A stretch of 64,000 nucleotides of DNA, taken from assembly GCA_934561555.1 (NCBI GenBank), contig CAKTGQ010000004.1:86899-150898 (forward strand), given 5' to 3'. Below, piece by piece: positions 31,715 through 39,889 of this stretch. The DNA is from an uncultured Faecalibacterium sp. GTDB lineage: Bacteria; Bacillota; Clostridia; Oscillospirales; Ruminococcaceae. Each line of letters starts with the position of its first letter. Positions within the stretch are counted from its first letter, which is position 1. The notes beneath the pieces were generated by a model, which was not told where the DNA came from, did no database searches, and saw nothing but the letters and a program-made list of their open reading frames with translations. A program made the position numbers and the translations under genes.

Positions 31715-32749
31715 TTATATTTTCCCCGTTTCCAGCTGCCGCAAGGCCTGCCGCACCTGCTGCTCCGGCCGCAGCCACGCCTGATAATACGCCGCATTGT
31801 GCTGCGCCATAGCCAGTATCGCCGCCGGGTCTGTCAGCAGCTGCCGCAGCTGCATCTCGCACTGTACCGGGGACGTATACGTTTTGTAGTTTTTTCCCTC
31901 TTTAAAACCGCCCGGCAAGGTATACCGCAGCGGCTCGGTGACGATGGCGCGCCCCGCCGCCACATACTCTGCCAGTTTCCAGCCGGTAGAGCCGTGCAGT
32001 CCGGTAGACGCCACACAGATCTCCGTGTGCTGCATCCGGTGCAGATAGGCGCGCTTGCCGGTCAGCTTGTCCGGCAGGATCAGTTCCGGGCACAGCTGCC
32101 GGGCGCAGGCGTTGTCGGATACGCCGCCGGTGAACTGCGCCGGGAAGGCGCTTTGCAGCCGGTGCAACAGCTCAATGCGGTCTGCGTTCACCTGCCGCCA
32201 CTCTGCCTGCAGTTCCGGGTATTGCCGCACCGCCGGCTCCTCCGGGTCCCACAGACGGGTCAGGAAAAGGATACGCGGCTTTTTGCGCACCCGGGTCAGC
32301 CGGGCTTCAAAGTCCTGCGGGTAGCACCGGGTGGAAAGCGCCCACTGCTTCAGGCGGCTTTTTGCGCTGCGCTCCGCTTCCAGCGGCGAGCCCGGACAGG
32401 TAACGTAGTAGTTCAGCCCCAATGGCCGCAGCTTTGCGGGGATATCGTCCGGGAACTGCCGGTTCTTCTCCGCCGAAAAGCTGCGCTTGAACACCACATC
32501 TGCCCGGTAGAACAGCGCCAGCACCGCCGCAGGGTCGTTATAGAAGTAGCCGTCCATCAGGTCGAACACCACCGTGCGGCCGTCGATTTCGGTTTCCAGC
32601 AGCGCTTCCCGGGCAATGGGACTGCCCTGCCGCTCGTCCTGTACCCGCAATGTCAGTTCCCCGCGCTTTGCCAGCAGAGTAAAGCCTGCCAGAATGCCGC
32701 TGATGTGCGCCGCGCCCTCTCGGGTGGCAAGTTTTACTGTGACCTGCAT
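31715..32749 (-). CDS. Probable glycosyltransferase (GT-B-like)
   Basis: 344 residues, no membrane segment. The C-terminal half (STGLHGSTGWKLAEYVAAGR, AIVTEPLRYTLPGGF, NYKTYTSPVQCEMQLRQLLTDP) looks like the nucleotide-sugar-binding domain of GT-B enzymes, with the Glu of KLAEYVAAG as expected. The N-terminal half is not recognisable. GGAGGGA is the ribosome-binding site; the phosphoesterase gene ends nine bases before its start codon region, so the two are one transcript. Confidence 0.6.
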   Translation of the reverse strand: MQVTVKLATREGAAHISGILAGFTLLAKRGELTLRVQDERQGSPIAREALLETEIDGRTVVFDLMDGYFYNDPAAVLALFYRADVVFKRSFSAEKNRQFPDDIPAKLRPLGLNYYVTCPGSPLEAERSAKSRLKQWALSTRCYPQDFEARLTRVRKKPRILFLTRLWDPEEPAVRQYPELQAEWRQVNADRIELLHRLQSAFPAQFTGGVSDNACARQLCPELILPDKLTGKRAYLHRMQHTEICVASTGLHGSTGWKLAEYVAAGRAIVTEPLRYTLPGGFKEGKNYKTYTSPVQCEMQLRQLLTDPAAILAMAQHNAAYYQAWLRPEQQVRQALRQLETGKI

Positions 32750-32757
32750 ATTCCCTC

Positions 32758-33450
32758 CTATCGGTGGAACAGCCCGGTGCGCCGCTCACCCATGGGGATG
32801 ACATCGCAGAACACGCACCGGCTCTTGGTGGAAAGCTGCACATCCTTGTGATAGCAGCCGAAAAACCATTTTTCGTAGGTCAGCTTGAGCAATACCTCAT
32901 CCAGAAACAAATGCAGACGGTTGCTCTCGCCAAGGGCAAGGGCGGTAAAATCCAAAAATCTGCTTGGTGCATCGTGGGTCAGCACATAATCTACCTTGTA
33001 ATCTACCGCCTCTAAGTTGCGGCGGCAGGTGTCGTACTCCTCGTCACTGGGCATCTCCTGCTTCCACCAGTTCACGCCCGGCTCCCGGTCGTCCTTATCC
33101 TGACTTTCCGCGCCGCCGAAGCAGAGATAGGTCTTGCCCTCCAGCTCCAGCACGCTGCCCCGGCACACATGGTACACATTGCCGCCAAGGCTCTGCACCC
33201 TGCCGCCGAACAGCTCCGTCTCCGGGTACTGCGCCAGCAGGTCGTAGTTTTCGTGGCTACCGTCCAGAAACAGCACCGTGTAGGGGCGCTTGCGCAGCCA
33301 GTCCAGCCGCTTGCGCTCTGCGGCGCTGCCGTCCCACACAAAGCCGAAATCCCCCAGCACCACCACGGTGTCCTTTTTGCCCAGCCAGCGCAGCTTGCCC
33401 TGCTTGAAGCGCTGGATATCGCCGTGGGTGTCCCCTGTAAGATATACCAT
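32758..33450 (-). CDS. Calcineurin-like metallophosphoesterase
   Basis: 230 residues from MVYLTGDTHGD, with GGAGGGCAGGA upstream. Metal ligands: GDTHGD, VLGDFGFVWDGS, DGSHENYD, THDAPS and the final GCYHKDVQ. The set matches cytosolic phosphoesterases of the metallophos superfamily common in Firmicutes; substrate not known. Divergent from the DD-carboxypeptidase homologue. Confidence 0.85.
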   Translation of the reverse strand: MVYLTGDTHGDIQRFKQGKLRWLGKKDTVVVLGDFGFVWDGSAAERKRLDWLRKRPYTVLFLDGSHENYDLLAQYPETELFGGRVQSLGGNVYHVCRGSVLELEGKTYLCFGGAESQDKDDREPGVNWWKQEMPSDEEYDTCRRNLEAVDYKVDYVLTHDAPSRFLDFTALALGESNRLHLFLDEVLLKLTYEKWFFGCYHKDVQLSTKSRCVFCDVIPMGERRTGLFHR

Positions 33451-33501
33451 TCCTGCCCTCCCTGCCGGAGCGAAAGAACGGTGTAAAACACCGCAAGGCT
33501 C

Positions 33502-33530
33502 TTGTAACACCCCGGCAAACCTGTTATTAT
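33502..33530 (+). promoter_or_regulatory. Promoter of the DD-carboxypeptidase homologue
   Basis: TTGTAA (33502-33507), 17-base spacer, TATTAT (33525-33530). Confidence 0.6.
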
Positions 33531-33630
33531 TATAGAACACAGCACACTTGCTGCAAATTTGATCTTCCGGCGCGCCGCACAGCGCAGCCGTATCTCGTAT
33601 ATTTTATCGCTTTTTAAAGGAATTGTCCAC

Positions 33631-34974
33631 ATGAAACGTATTTTTGCACTGGTTCTCTCATTTGTATTCCTGCTCAGCTGCCTTGTGCTGCCCGCCGGAG
33701 CCATGTTCGACCCCAGCCCGGTGTATCAGGTGCAGGCTGCAAGCGCCTATATCGTGAACACCGATACCAACATCATCGTCTATGATAAGGACAGCACAAA
33801 GCAGGTATCTGCCGGCGGTCTGACCAAATATATGACCCTTGCCGTGCTGCTGACCAACTACGCCGACCAGCTGGACAGCACCTTCCAGATGCCCTTTGCC
33901 ATCTCGGACTATGTTTACAACACCAACAACGCGGATATGCGCTCCAACGAGACTTTCACCTACCGCGAGGCCATGTATGCCATGCTTACCCGCAACGCAA
34001 ACGAGGCGGCCATGGGTGTGGCGTACACCCTTTCCGGCGGGGATCTGGACGGCTGGGTGGCGCAGATGAATACCCTGTCCCAGCGCATCGGCACTACCGC
34101 CAGCACATGGACGGACGCCTGCGGCATCGACAGCGGCAACACCACCTGCGCCGTGGACATGTACCTGATTTTGCGCTATCTGATGAGCTTTGATGCCTTT
34201 GTGGAGGTGTCCGGTGCGCCCAGCTTTACCATGCCCGCCAAGGAGAAGCACCGTTCCTCCTCGGTGCTGGTCAGCCAGAACGCGGCGCTGAGCAAAGGCA
34301 GCGGCGGCAGCTACTACCGCAGCGCCATGCAGGGCGGTATGTGCAGCGTGACCGCCTTTAAAAATGATACCGGCACCCAGAGCTATGTTTCGTGGGGCAA
34401 CAAGGACGGTGCTACCTATATCTTCTGTGTGATGGAAAGCCCCGACAGCTGCGATACCCTTGGCTACGCCAACCGCCGCCCTGCCCTGTTCGAGACGGTC
34501 AAGCTGATGGACTGGGTGTTCGACAGCTTTTCCATTCAGGCTGCACTGGACACCGACCTGACCATTGCAGAGATCCCGGTCAAATATTCCTCCGATACCG
34601 ACACCTTGCAGCTGTACCCCAACGACAGCATGATGACTCTGCTGCCCTCCACCAGCGACGGCACCGTCACACAGAAATACTTCCATCTGCCGGACTACGT
34701 CTGCGCGCCCATCCAGCAGGGCGATGTAGTGGGCACAGTGGAGCTGAAGCTGGCGGGTGAGACCATCGGCGTGGTGGAACTGATTGCCGGACAGGACGTA
34801 GCCCGTAACCCGCTGCTGTTCGGAGTGGACAAGGTGAAGGAGTTCTTGACCAGCCTGTACCTGAAAGTGGTGCTGGTGCTCAGCCTGATCGCCGCCCTGA
34901 TCTACGGGCTGTGGCTGCTGTGCGCCAACTGGAACCGCCGCAAGCCAACCAAAAAGATCCACCGCCGCTATTGA
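33631..34974 (+). CDS. D-Ala-D-Ala carboxypeptidase homologue with all three active-site motifs lost
   Basis: 447 residues: signal peptide (MKRIFALVLSFVFLLSCLVL), S11-type domain, C-terminal domain and a C-terminal membrane helix (VVLVLSLIAALIYGLWLL) with a basic tail. The fold is clear (AYIVNTDTNIIVYDKDS, TYREAMYAMLTRNANEAAMG) but SxxK reads GLTK (in SAGGLTKYMT), SxN reads NAN, and KTG reads QGG (in AMQGGMCSVT). It should therefore lack carboxypeptidase activity and may bind peptidoglycan or act as a scaffold. The gene itself is intact and well expressed-looking. Confidence 0.8.
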   Translation: MKRIFALVLSFVFLLSCLVLPAGAMFDPSPVYQVQAASAYIVNTDTNIIVYDKDSTKQVSAGGLTKYMTLAVLLTNYADQLDSTFQMPFAISDYVYNTNNADMRSNETFTYREAMYAMLTRNANEAAMGVAYTLSGGDLDGWVAQMNTLSQRIGTTASTWTDACGIDSGNTTCAVDMYLILRYLMSFDAFVEVSGAPSFTMPAKEKHRSSSVLVSQNAALSKGSGGSYYRSAMQGGMCSVTAFKNDTGTQSYVSWGNKDGATYIFCVMESPDSCDTLGYANRRPALFETVKLMDWVFDSFSIQAALDTDLTIAEIPVKYSSDTDTLQLYPNDSMMTLLPSTSDGTVTQKYFHLPDYVCAPIQQGDVVGTVELKLAGETIGVVELIAGQDVARNPLLFGVDKVKEFLTSLYLKVVLVLSLIAALIYGLWLLCANWNRRKPTKKIHRRY

Positions 34975-34981
34975 GCAAAGC

Positions 34982-35014
34982 AAAAGCCCCGCACCGGATG
35001 CGGGGCTTTTTTCT
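34982..35014. terminator. Bidirectional terminator between converging genes
   Basis: AAAAGCCCCGCA pairs with TGCGGGGCTTTT around a five-base loop; serves the carboxypeptidase homologue and the DmpA-type gene. Confidence 0.88.
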
Positions 35015-35027
35015 ATATTGCGGCGCT

Positions 35028-36065
35028 TCAGGCGCGGTTTTTCAAAAGCTCCGTCAGGCTGTGGAAGGTACGTCCGTGGTTGCCGGTAACCGTCTCGGCG
35101 TGGAGCAGGCTGCTGAGAACGCTTTCCTCCACGCACTCTGCCACCGCCCGGAACAGGGGGTTGATGGCGTCATCGTGGAGCAGGGTCATGGGCAGCAGGG
35201 CTTTCTCCGAGTAATGCGGCATTCGGTTAGCAGTGGTGAAGGCGATGACGATCTCGCCGCTGCCGTTGCCGCAGTAGGACCCGGTGCGGGAAAGCCCCAC
35301 CAGCGCCCGGCGGCACAGCCGCCGCAGCTGCCGCTCGCTCAGGGGGATATCCGTGGCCAGCACCGTGATAATGGAGCCCTTATCCTCGTGGGGCGGGATG
35401 CTGTCGCTCAGCAGCGTACGGATGGGCGTGCCCGCCACGACGAGATCATCGAACAGTGCGTGGTTGGAAAGCACCAGTGCGCCCATGGTATAGGGCTTGC
35501 CGTCCAGCTCCACCACCCGGGAGGCAGAGCCGATGCCGCCTTTCAGGCCATGGCAGCGCATCCCTCGCCCGGCACCTACGGCACCCTCGGCAAAGTCTGC
35601 CTTGCAGTCTGCCAGCGCGGCAAAGACGTGCTGCTCGGTCACATGAAGCCCCCGGATGTCGTTCAGGCCGCAGTCGTTGCACTCGCAGACCACCGGGTTC
35701 ACGCTGCCGGTGGTCTCGCAGATGTCGGGGTTTTTCTCCAGCATATACTTCACCAGCGCGGTCTGCGCCGTGCCCACACTGAGGGTGTTGGTAAACAGGA
35801 TGGGCGTTTCCAGCGTGCCCAGCTCGTCGATCTGCACAAGACCTGTGGTCTTGCCAAAGCCGTTGATGACATAGCTGGCCGCCAGCACTTTTTCGTGGAA
35901 CACGTCCCCTTGGTGGGGCAGCAGCGCCGTTACGCCGGTCTGCACCACGCCGTCTGCCAAGGTGCAGTGCCCTACCGTCACCCCCGGCACATCGCTGATC
36001 TTATCCAGCGCACCTTTGGGCAGTGTGCCCACCTGAAAGCCCCATTCGTTCCCTGCAATGCCCAT
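35028..36065 (-). CDS. DmpA/P1-family N-terminal-nucleophile aminopeptidase (S58)
   Basis: 345 residues. ISDVPGVTVGHCTLADG at the N terminus is the family entry motif; GSVNPVVCECNDCGLNDIRG and GAGRGMRCHGLKGGIGSASR follow, and the autocleavage site region is MGALVLSN with the nucleophile Ser. Self-processes into two chains and releases N-terminal (often D- or beta-) amino acids. AAGGAGGAAC before the ATG. Cytosolic. Confidence 0.88.
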   Translation of the reverse strand: MGIAGNEWGFQVGTLPKGALDKISDVPGVTVGHCTLADGVVQTGVTALLPHQGDVFHEKVLAASYVINGFGKTTGLVQIDELGTLETPILFTNTLSVGTAQTALVKYMLEKNPDICETTGSVNPVVCECNDCGLNDIRGLHVTEQHVFAALADCKADFAEGAVGAGRGMRCHGLKGGIGSASRVVELDGKPYTMGALVLSNHALFDDLVVAGTPIRTLLSDSIPPHEDKGSIITVLATDIPLSERQLRRLCRRALVGLSRTGSYCGNGSGEIVIAFTTANRMPHYSEKALLPMTLLHDDAINPLFRAVAECVEESVLSSLLHAETVTGNHGRTFHSLTELLKNRA

Positions 36066-36151
36066 CGTAGTTCCTCCTTGCTTTTTCTATGGGTATCATA
36101 GCATTTCTCCTGCCAAAAGTAAACCGCTGCAACAGATTGGGGCGGGCACAG

Positions 36152-36198
36152 AAAAAGGGGCTGCCGCACATCGCTCTCACTGTGCAGCAGCCCCTTTG
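36152..36198 (-). terminator. Terminator of the FUSC-type gene
   Basis: GGGGCTGC-GCACA and TGTGC-GCAGCCCC pair across a ten-base loop, U-run on the minus strand. Confidence 0.8.
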
Positions 36199-36231
36199 CT
36201 ATTTTGTAAAAACGCCGCAGTGCGGTGTCTA

Positions 36232-36783
36232 TCAGGAATGTTCCACCGGACGGAAAAGCCCCTTGAACTTTTCCCAGCAAGCCACCACCCGCTCCCGCGG
36301 CAGGAAATAATTGACCAGCAGCGCCACGATGACGCCCACCGCCGTATCAAAGATGCGGTTGAGGGAGTAGGCAACGTAGGTCTCCACCGGCGTGCTGAAC
36401 AGCACGATGCAAAGCACCACACCGCCGGGCTGCACGCCGCCTGGCCAGAAATACTGGCACAGCAAAATCAGCACCACGATGGCCCCACCCAGCAGCAGCG
36501 CCAATAACATACTATGGCCGCCCTGCGGGTAAAACCGCAGATACACCCAAAACACCGCAATGGCCAGCAAGCCGCCGATAAGGGTGCCGAACAGACGGTT
36601 GCCGCCGTTTTTGATCGAGTCCGGCATATCAGTGCCAAGGCCGAAAATGACACCGATGCAGGCAAACGCCGGGTTGCGCTCCAGCAGGCAGTAGACGACC
36701 GCCACCAGCATAGCCGTTATCGCCGTTTTGATGGTGCGCCAGCCCACATGCAGCCGGTAATCTTCGCGCGGGAACTGTAACAT
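36232..36783 (-). CDS. FUSC/aromatic-acid-exporter-like membrane protein
   Basis: 183 residues with five or six helices. Start ATG at 36783 with AGGAGG nine bases upstream; an earlier TTG is less likely. HVGWRTIKTAITAMLVAVVY, VIFGLGTDMPDSIKNGGNRL and GTLIGGLLAIAVFW match the N-terminal membrane half of the ArAE/FUSC family, without its cytosolic C-terminal half. Family members export aromatic acids or similar organic anions. Confidence 0.8.
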   Translation of the reverse strand: MLQFPREDYRLHVGWRTIKTAITAMLVAVVYCLLERNPAFACIGVIFGLGTDMPDSIKNGGNRLFGTLIGGLLAIAVFWVYLRFYPQGGHSMLLALLLGGAIVVLILLCQYFWPGGVQPGGVVLCIVLFSTPVETYVAYSLNRIFDTAVGVIVALLVNYFLPRERVVACWEKFKGLFRPVEHS

Positions 36784-36902
36784 CTCCAAGATCCTCCTCT
36801 TTTTGCATTACCGCTCCAGCATACCACAGGACATTATTGGATACAAGGTTTTTGATATAAGTAGATTATTTAACAAGTCCGCTGCTCCCGCGCTACGCAA
36901 AA

Positions 36903-38246
36903 TTATTGAGGTGCCGCTGCATTCTCCGTCGGCCACGATCTTCTGAGCGCCGCATAGGAGACCAGAAAGTTTGCAAGCCACCCTGCCGGGACGGCAAGCC
37001 AGACAAAGGCAATGCCAAAGCGCGGTGCACAGAGCAGGGCAACGGACAGGCGAATGGCAAGGTTTACCATATTGGCAATAAGGAACGGACGCATGACCCC
37101 AAGCCCGCGCAGCACGCCGTCGGTCGCCATCTTGATGCCCATGAAGATGAAGAAGTAACCGAGCCACCGCATGTAATCACCGGACACCTGATAGGCCAGC
37201 GCCGTTCCGTCCTTGCCCAGGAACAGCGAGGAGATCTGGGTGTGCAGGGTTTCAATGACCGCAAACGCAATGACCGCAAAGCACAGATCCAGCACCAGTG
37301 CAGCGTGGTAGCCTTTTTTGAGGCGGTCGATCTTCTTTGCGCCAAGATTCTGGGAGATATAGGGCGAGACCGCATTGCCAATGGATACAAAGATCAGCGA
37401 GAAAACATTTTCCACCCGCATCGTTGCCGAATAGCCTGCAAGTGCCTGTGTGCCGAAGGGGTTTACCACCGCCTGCACAATCATCATGCCGATGGACACG
37501 GTGGACTGCTGCAAGACCGAAGGCACCGCAATGCGCAGCATGGAAGCCAGCTCCTGCCGGTCGAACTTTTTAAAGGGGCTTTTATATTGCCGCATCCGGT
37601 GCAGGAAGATCAAAAACGAAAAGACCGCAGAAATGCCCTGTGCGATCAACGTGGCAAGGGCTGCGCCAAACACCCCCAAGCCAAGCCCCGCCACCATCCA
37701 GAGATCCATAAAAATATTCAGAATGGAGGAAAAGATCAGCAGACCCAGCGGAATTCTGGACTCCCCAATGGAGGTAAACATGGTGGAAAGAATGTTGTAC
37801 ATGAACAAAAACGGGAAGCCCACAAAATAGACCCGCAGATACAGCACCGCGTCCTCCAGAATGTCGGCGGGGGTCTGCAAGCCGCTCATCATAGCATGGG
37901 AAGTACAGAAGCCAAAAACGCCAAGGACAACGCTCAAAACCAGAAAGCTGATTAAAGACGTTGACACGATTGTTTTCATTTTTCCATAATTTTTGGCACC
38001 AAAATAGCGGCTTACCAGCACACCGGCACCCACACCGGCGCCCAGCGCCACACAGATAAAAACATTGGTCAGCGCCGCACAGGCACCAACAGCCGCCAGT
38101 GCCGAGGAACCGACAAACTGGCCGACTATGATGGAGTCCGCCATATTATAGACCTGCTGAAAAAAGCTGCCAAGGATCATTGGCATTGCAAAAACCGTCA
38201 GCGCTTTCAGCGGCGCATCTGTGATCAGATATTCATCTTTTGACAT
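36903..38246 (-). CDS. MATE family efflux transporter
   Basis: 447 residues from MSKDEYLITDAPLKAL, with GGAAGG upstream. Typical NorM/DinF-branch sequence: AMPMILGSFFQQVYNMADSI, VGACAALTNVFICVALGAGV, SRYFGAKNYGKM and the second-half RIAVPSVLQQSTVSIGMMIV. Twelve helices. Different subfamily from the MATE at 5576. No leader terminator is seen here. Confidence 0.94.
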   Translation of the reverse strand: MSKDEYLITDAPLKALTVFAMPMILGSFFQQVYNMADSIIVGQFVGSSALAAVGACAALTNVFICVALGAGVGAGVLVSRYFGAKNYGKMKTIVSTSLISFLVLSVVLGVFGFCTSHAMMSGLQTPADILEDAVLYLRVYFVGFPFLFMYNILSTMFTSIGESRIPLGLLIFSSILNIFMDLWMVAGLGLGVFGAALATLIAQGISAVFSFLIFLHRMRQYKSPFKKFDRQELASMLRIAVPSVLQQSTVSIGMMIVQAVVNPFGTQALAGYSATMRVENVFSLIFVSIGNAVSPYISQNLGAKKIDRLKKGYHAALVLDLCFAVIAFAVIETLHTQISSLFLGKDGTALAYQVSGDYMRWLGYFFIFMGIKMATDGVLRGLGVMRPFLIANMVNLAIRLSVALLCAPRFGIAFVWLAVPAGWLANFLVSYAALRRSWPTENAAAPQ

Positions 38247-38390
38247 GATCTCTTTCCTTCCGAGCTGTGTTTCTCTCAATTTTTTTAATTTGCTCTGCAC
38301 AAGTATACCACGCTTTTCCCCAACTGAAAAGCTTCCGCCTGCATTCTCGCAAACCGCTTTTATAAGGTCCCGTTTTCCTTTTCCCTCGTC

Positions 38391-38419
38391 TTGACAAGCT
38401 CTTTTCTTCCGATTACAAT
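38391..38419 (+). promoter_or_regulatory. Promoter of the AI-2E transporter
   Basis: TTGACA (38391-38396), 17-base spacer, TACAAT (38414-38419). Confidence 0.75.
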
Positions 38420-38488
38420 ACGAAAAAGAGCCAGCAGGCGGTCTTTTTGCTGCCTGCGGCCACAATCTTCCGGGAAAGGAACTTTTTC

Positions 38489-39610
38489 ATGGAACCAAAA
38501 ACAAAACAATCTCTGCTCGTTACCGTGGCAGGGGTAACGCTTTTTGTAGCGCTGCTGCGGCTTTCTGACGTTCTGGCCTTTGCCGCAAGGCTGATAGATC
38601 TGGCACTGCCCATTCTGGCGGGCGGCATTCTGGCGCTTTTTATCAACGTGCCCATGACCGGGCTGGAAAAGCGGCTGAACCGTCTGTTCGGCAAGGCAAA
38701 AAAGCAGCCCTCGGCGAAAGCCATCCACCTTCTCAGCTTTTTCATCACCCTGCTGGGCGTTGTGCTGGTGCTAGTATTGGCGCTGACCCTGCTGATCCCG
38801 GAGCTGGTGCAGTCCTTCCACAGCCTGTATGTGCAGATCGAGGCCAATATTCCACGCTGGACCGCCTATCTCAACGCACAGGATGCCGACATGGGCTGGC
38901 TGATGAGCTGGCTGGAGGGCATCAACTGGGAGCAGCTGCTGCACAAGGTAACCGCAAGCATCGACACCGTGCTGGTCAATGCGGTAGGGGCTGTCTCTGC
39001 CACGGTGAACATCGTAGTCACCGCCTCGTTTGCGCTGATCATCTCCGTCTATATGTCCCTTGGGACGGAAAGCCTTAGCCACCACGCCCGCACGCTGGTG
39101 TGCGCCTACCTGAAGCCCGACCACGCCGCCGGGGTGCTGAAGTTCTGCCGGCTGTTCCGGCAGTCCTTTGCAAATTTTCTGACGGGACAATGCAGTGAGG
39201 CGGTGATCCTTGGCGTTCTGATGGCTCTTGCATTTTCCGTTTTCAAGATCCCCTACGGCAGTCTGGTGGGCGTGCTTACCGCCATCTGTGCCATCATCCC
39301 CTATGTGGGTGCGCTGATCTCCTGCGTGGTCAGTGTGTTCCTTGTGCTGTTGGTAGACCCTGTGCTGGCGGTGCGCTGCCTGATCGTGTACCTTGCCGTG
39401 CAGTTTATTGAAAACCAGTTCATCTATCCCCGTGTGGTGGGAAAGTCCGTGGGGCTTTCGCCGCTGTACACCCTTGTAGCCGCCATGATCGGCGGAGACC
39501 TGTTTGGCATCATCGGCATCATCTTCTTCATCCCCCTGACGGCGGTGGTCATCGAGCTTGTAAAAGAGGATGCCTGTCGGCGTCTGCGCGCAAAAGAACC
39601 TCTGCAATAA
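38489..39610 (+). CDS. AI-2E/PerM family membrane protein
   Basis: 373 residues, eight helices. ALPILAGGILALFINVPMTG near the start and the family core GVLTAICAIIPYVGALISCV, VQFIENQFIYPRVVGKSVGL, GGDLFGIIGIIFFIPLTAV near the end. The family includes exporters of autoinducer-2 and Na+/H+ antiporters; substrate not determined by sequence. AAAGGAAC serves as ribosome-binding site. Confidence 0.93.
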   Translation: MEPKTKQSLLVTVAGVTLFVALLRLSDVLAFAARLIDLALPILAGGILALFINVPMTGLEKRLNRLFGKAKKQPSAKAIHLLSFFITLLGVVLVLVLALTLLIPELVQSFHSLYVQIEANIPRWTAYLNAQDADMGWLMSWLEGINWEQLLHKVTASIDTVLVNAVGAVSATVNIVVTASFALIISVYMSLGTESLSHHARTLVCAYLKPDHAAGVLKFCRLFRQSFANFLTGQCSEAVILGVLMALAFSVFKIPYGSLVGVLTAICAIIPYVGALISCVVSVFLVLLVDPVLAVRCLIVYLAVQFIENQFIYPRVVGKSVGLSPLYTLVAAMIGGDLFGIIGIIFFIPLTAVVIELVKEDACRRLRAKEPLQ

Positions 39611-39636
39611 AACCGCGTGCCCGGAAATACCGCTTT

Positions 39637-39671
39637 CCCCTGATACCCTTCTCCGGTATCAGGGGTATTTT
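39637..39671 (+). terminator. Terminator of the AI-2E gene
   Basis: Perfect 11-pair stem 39637-39647 with 39655-39665, then TATTTTT. Confidence 0.88.
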
Positions 39672-39748
39672 TATGCCGTGCAAAAGCCAAGCCCCTGCAA
39701 AGCACGCGGTTTTTCGCCCTTTTCCACGCAAAATCCTTCAGAAACAGC

Positions 39749-39777
39749 TTGAAACGCTTTTGTTACGATGGTACAAT
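39749..39777 (+). promoter_or_regulatory. Promoter of the solute-binding protein/kinase pair
   Basis: TTGAAA (39749-39754), 17-base spacer, TACAAT (39772-39777). Confidence 0.72.
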
Positions 39778-39889
39778 AAGACTGTCATTTTATGGGAAAA
39801 TCGGCGTATGCCCAGTGCGGACAGGCCGCGAGCGTGGGAGTTCCTGTGGGGTGTGTAAGAACAACCAAACCGTGAGGAAGGTATATTGT

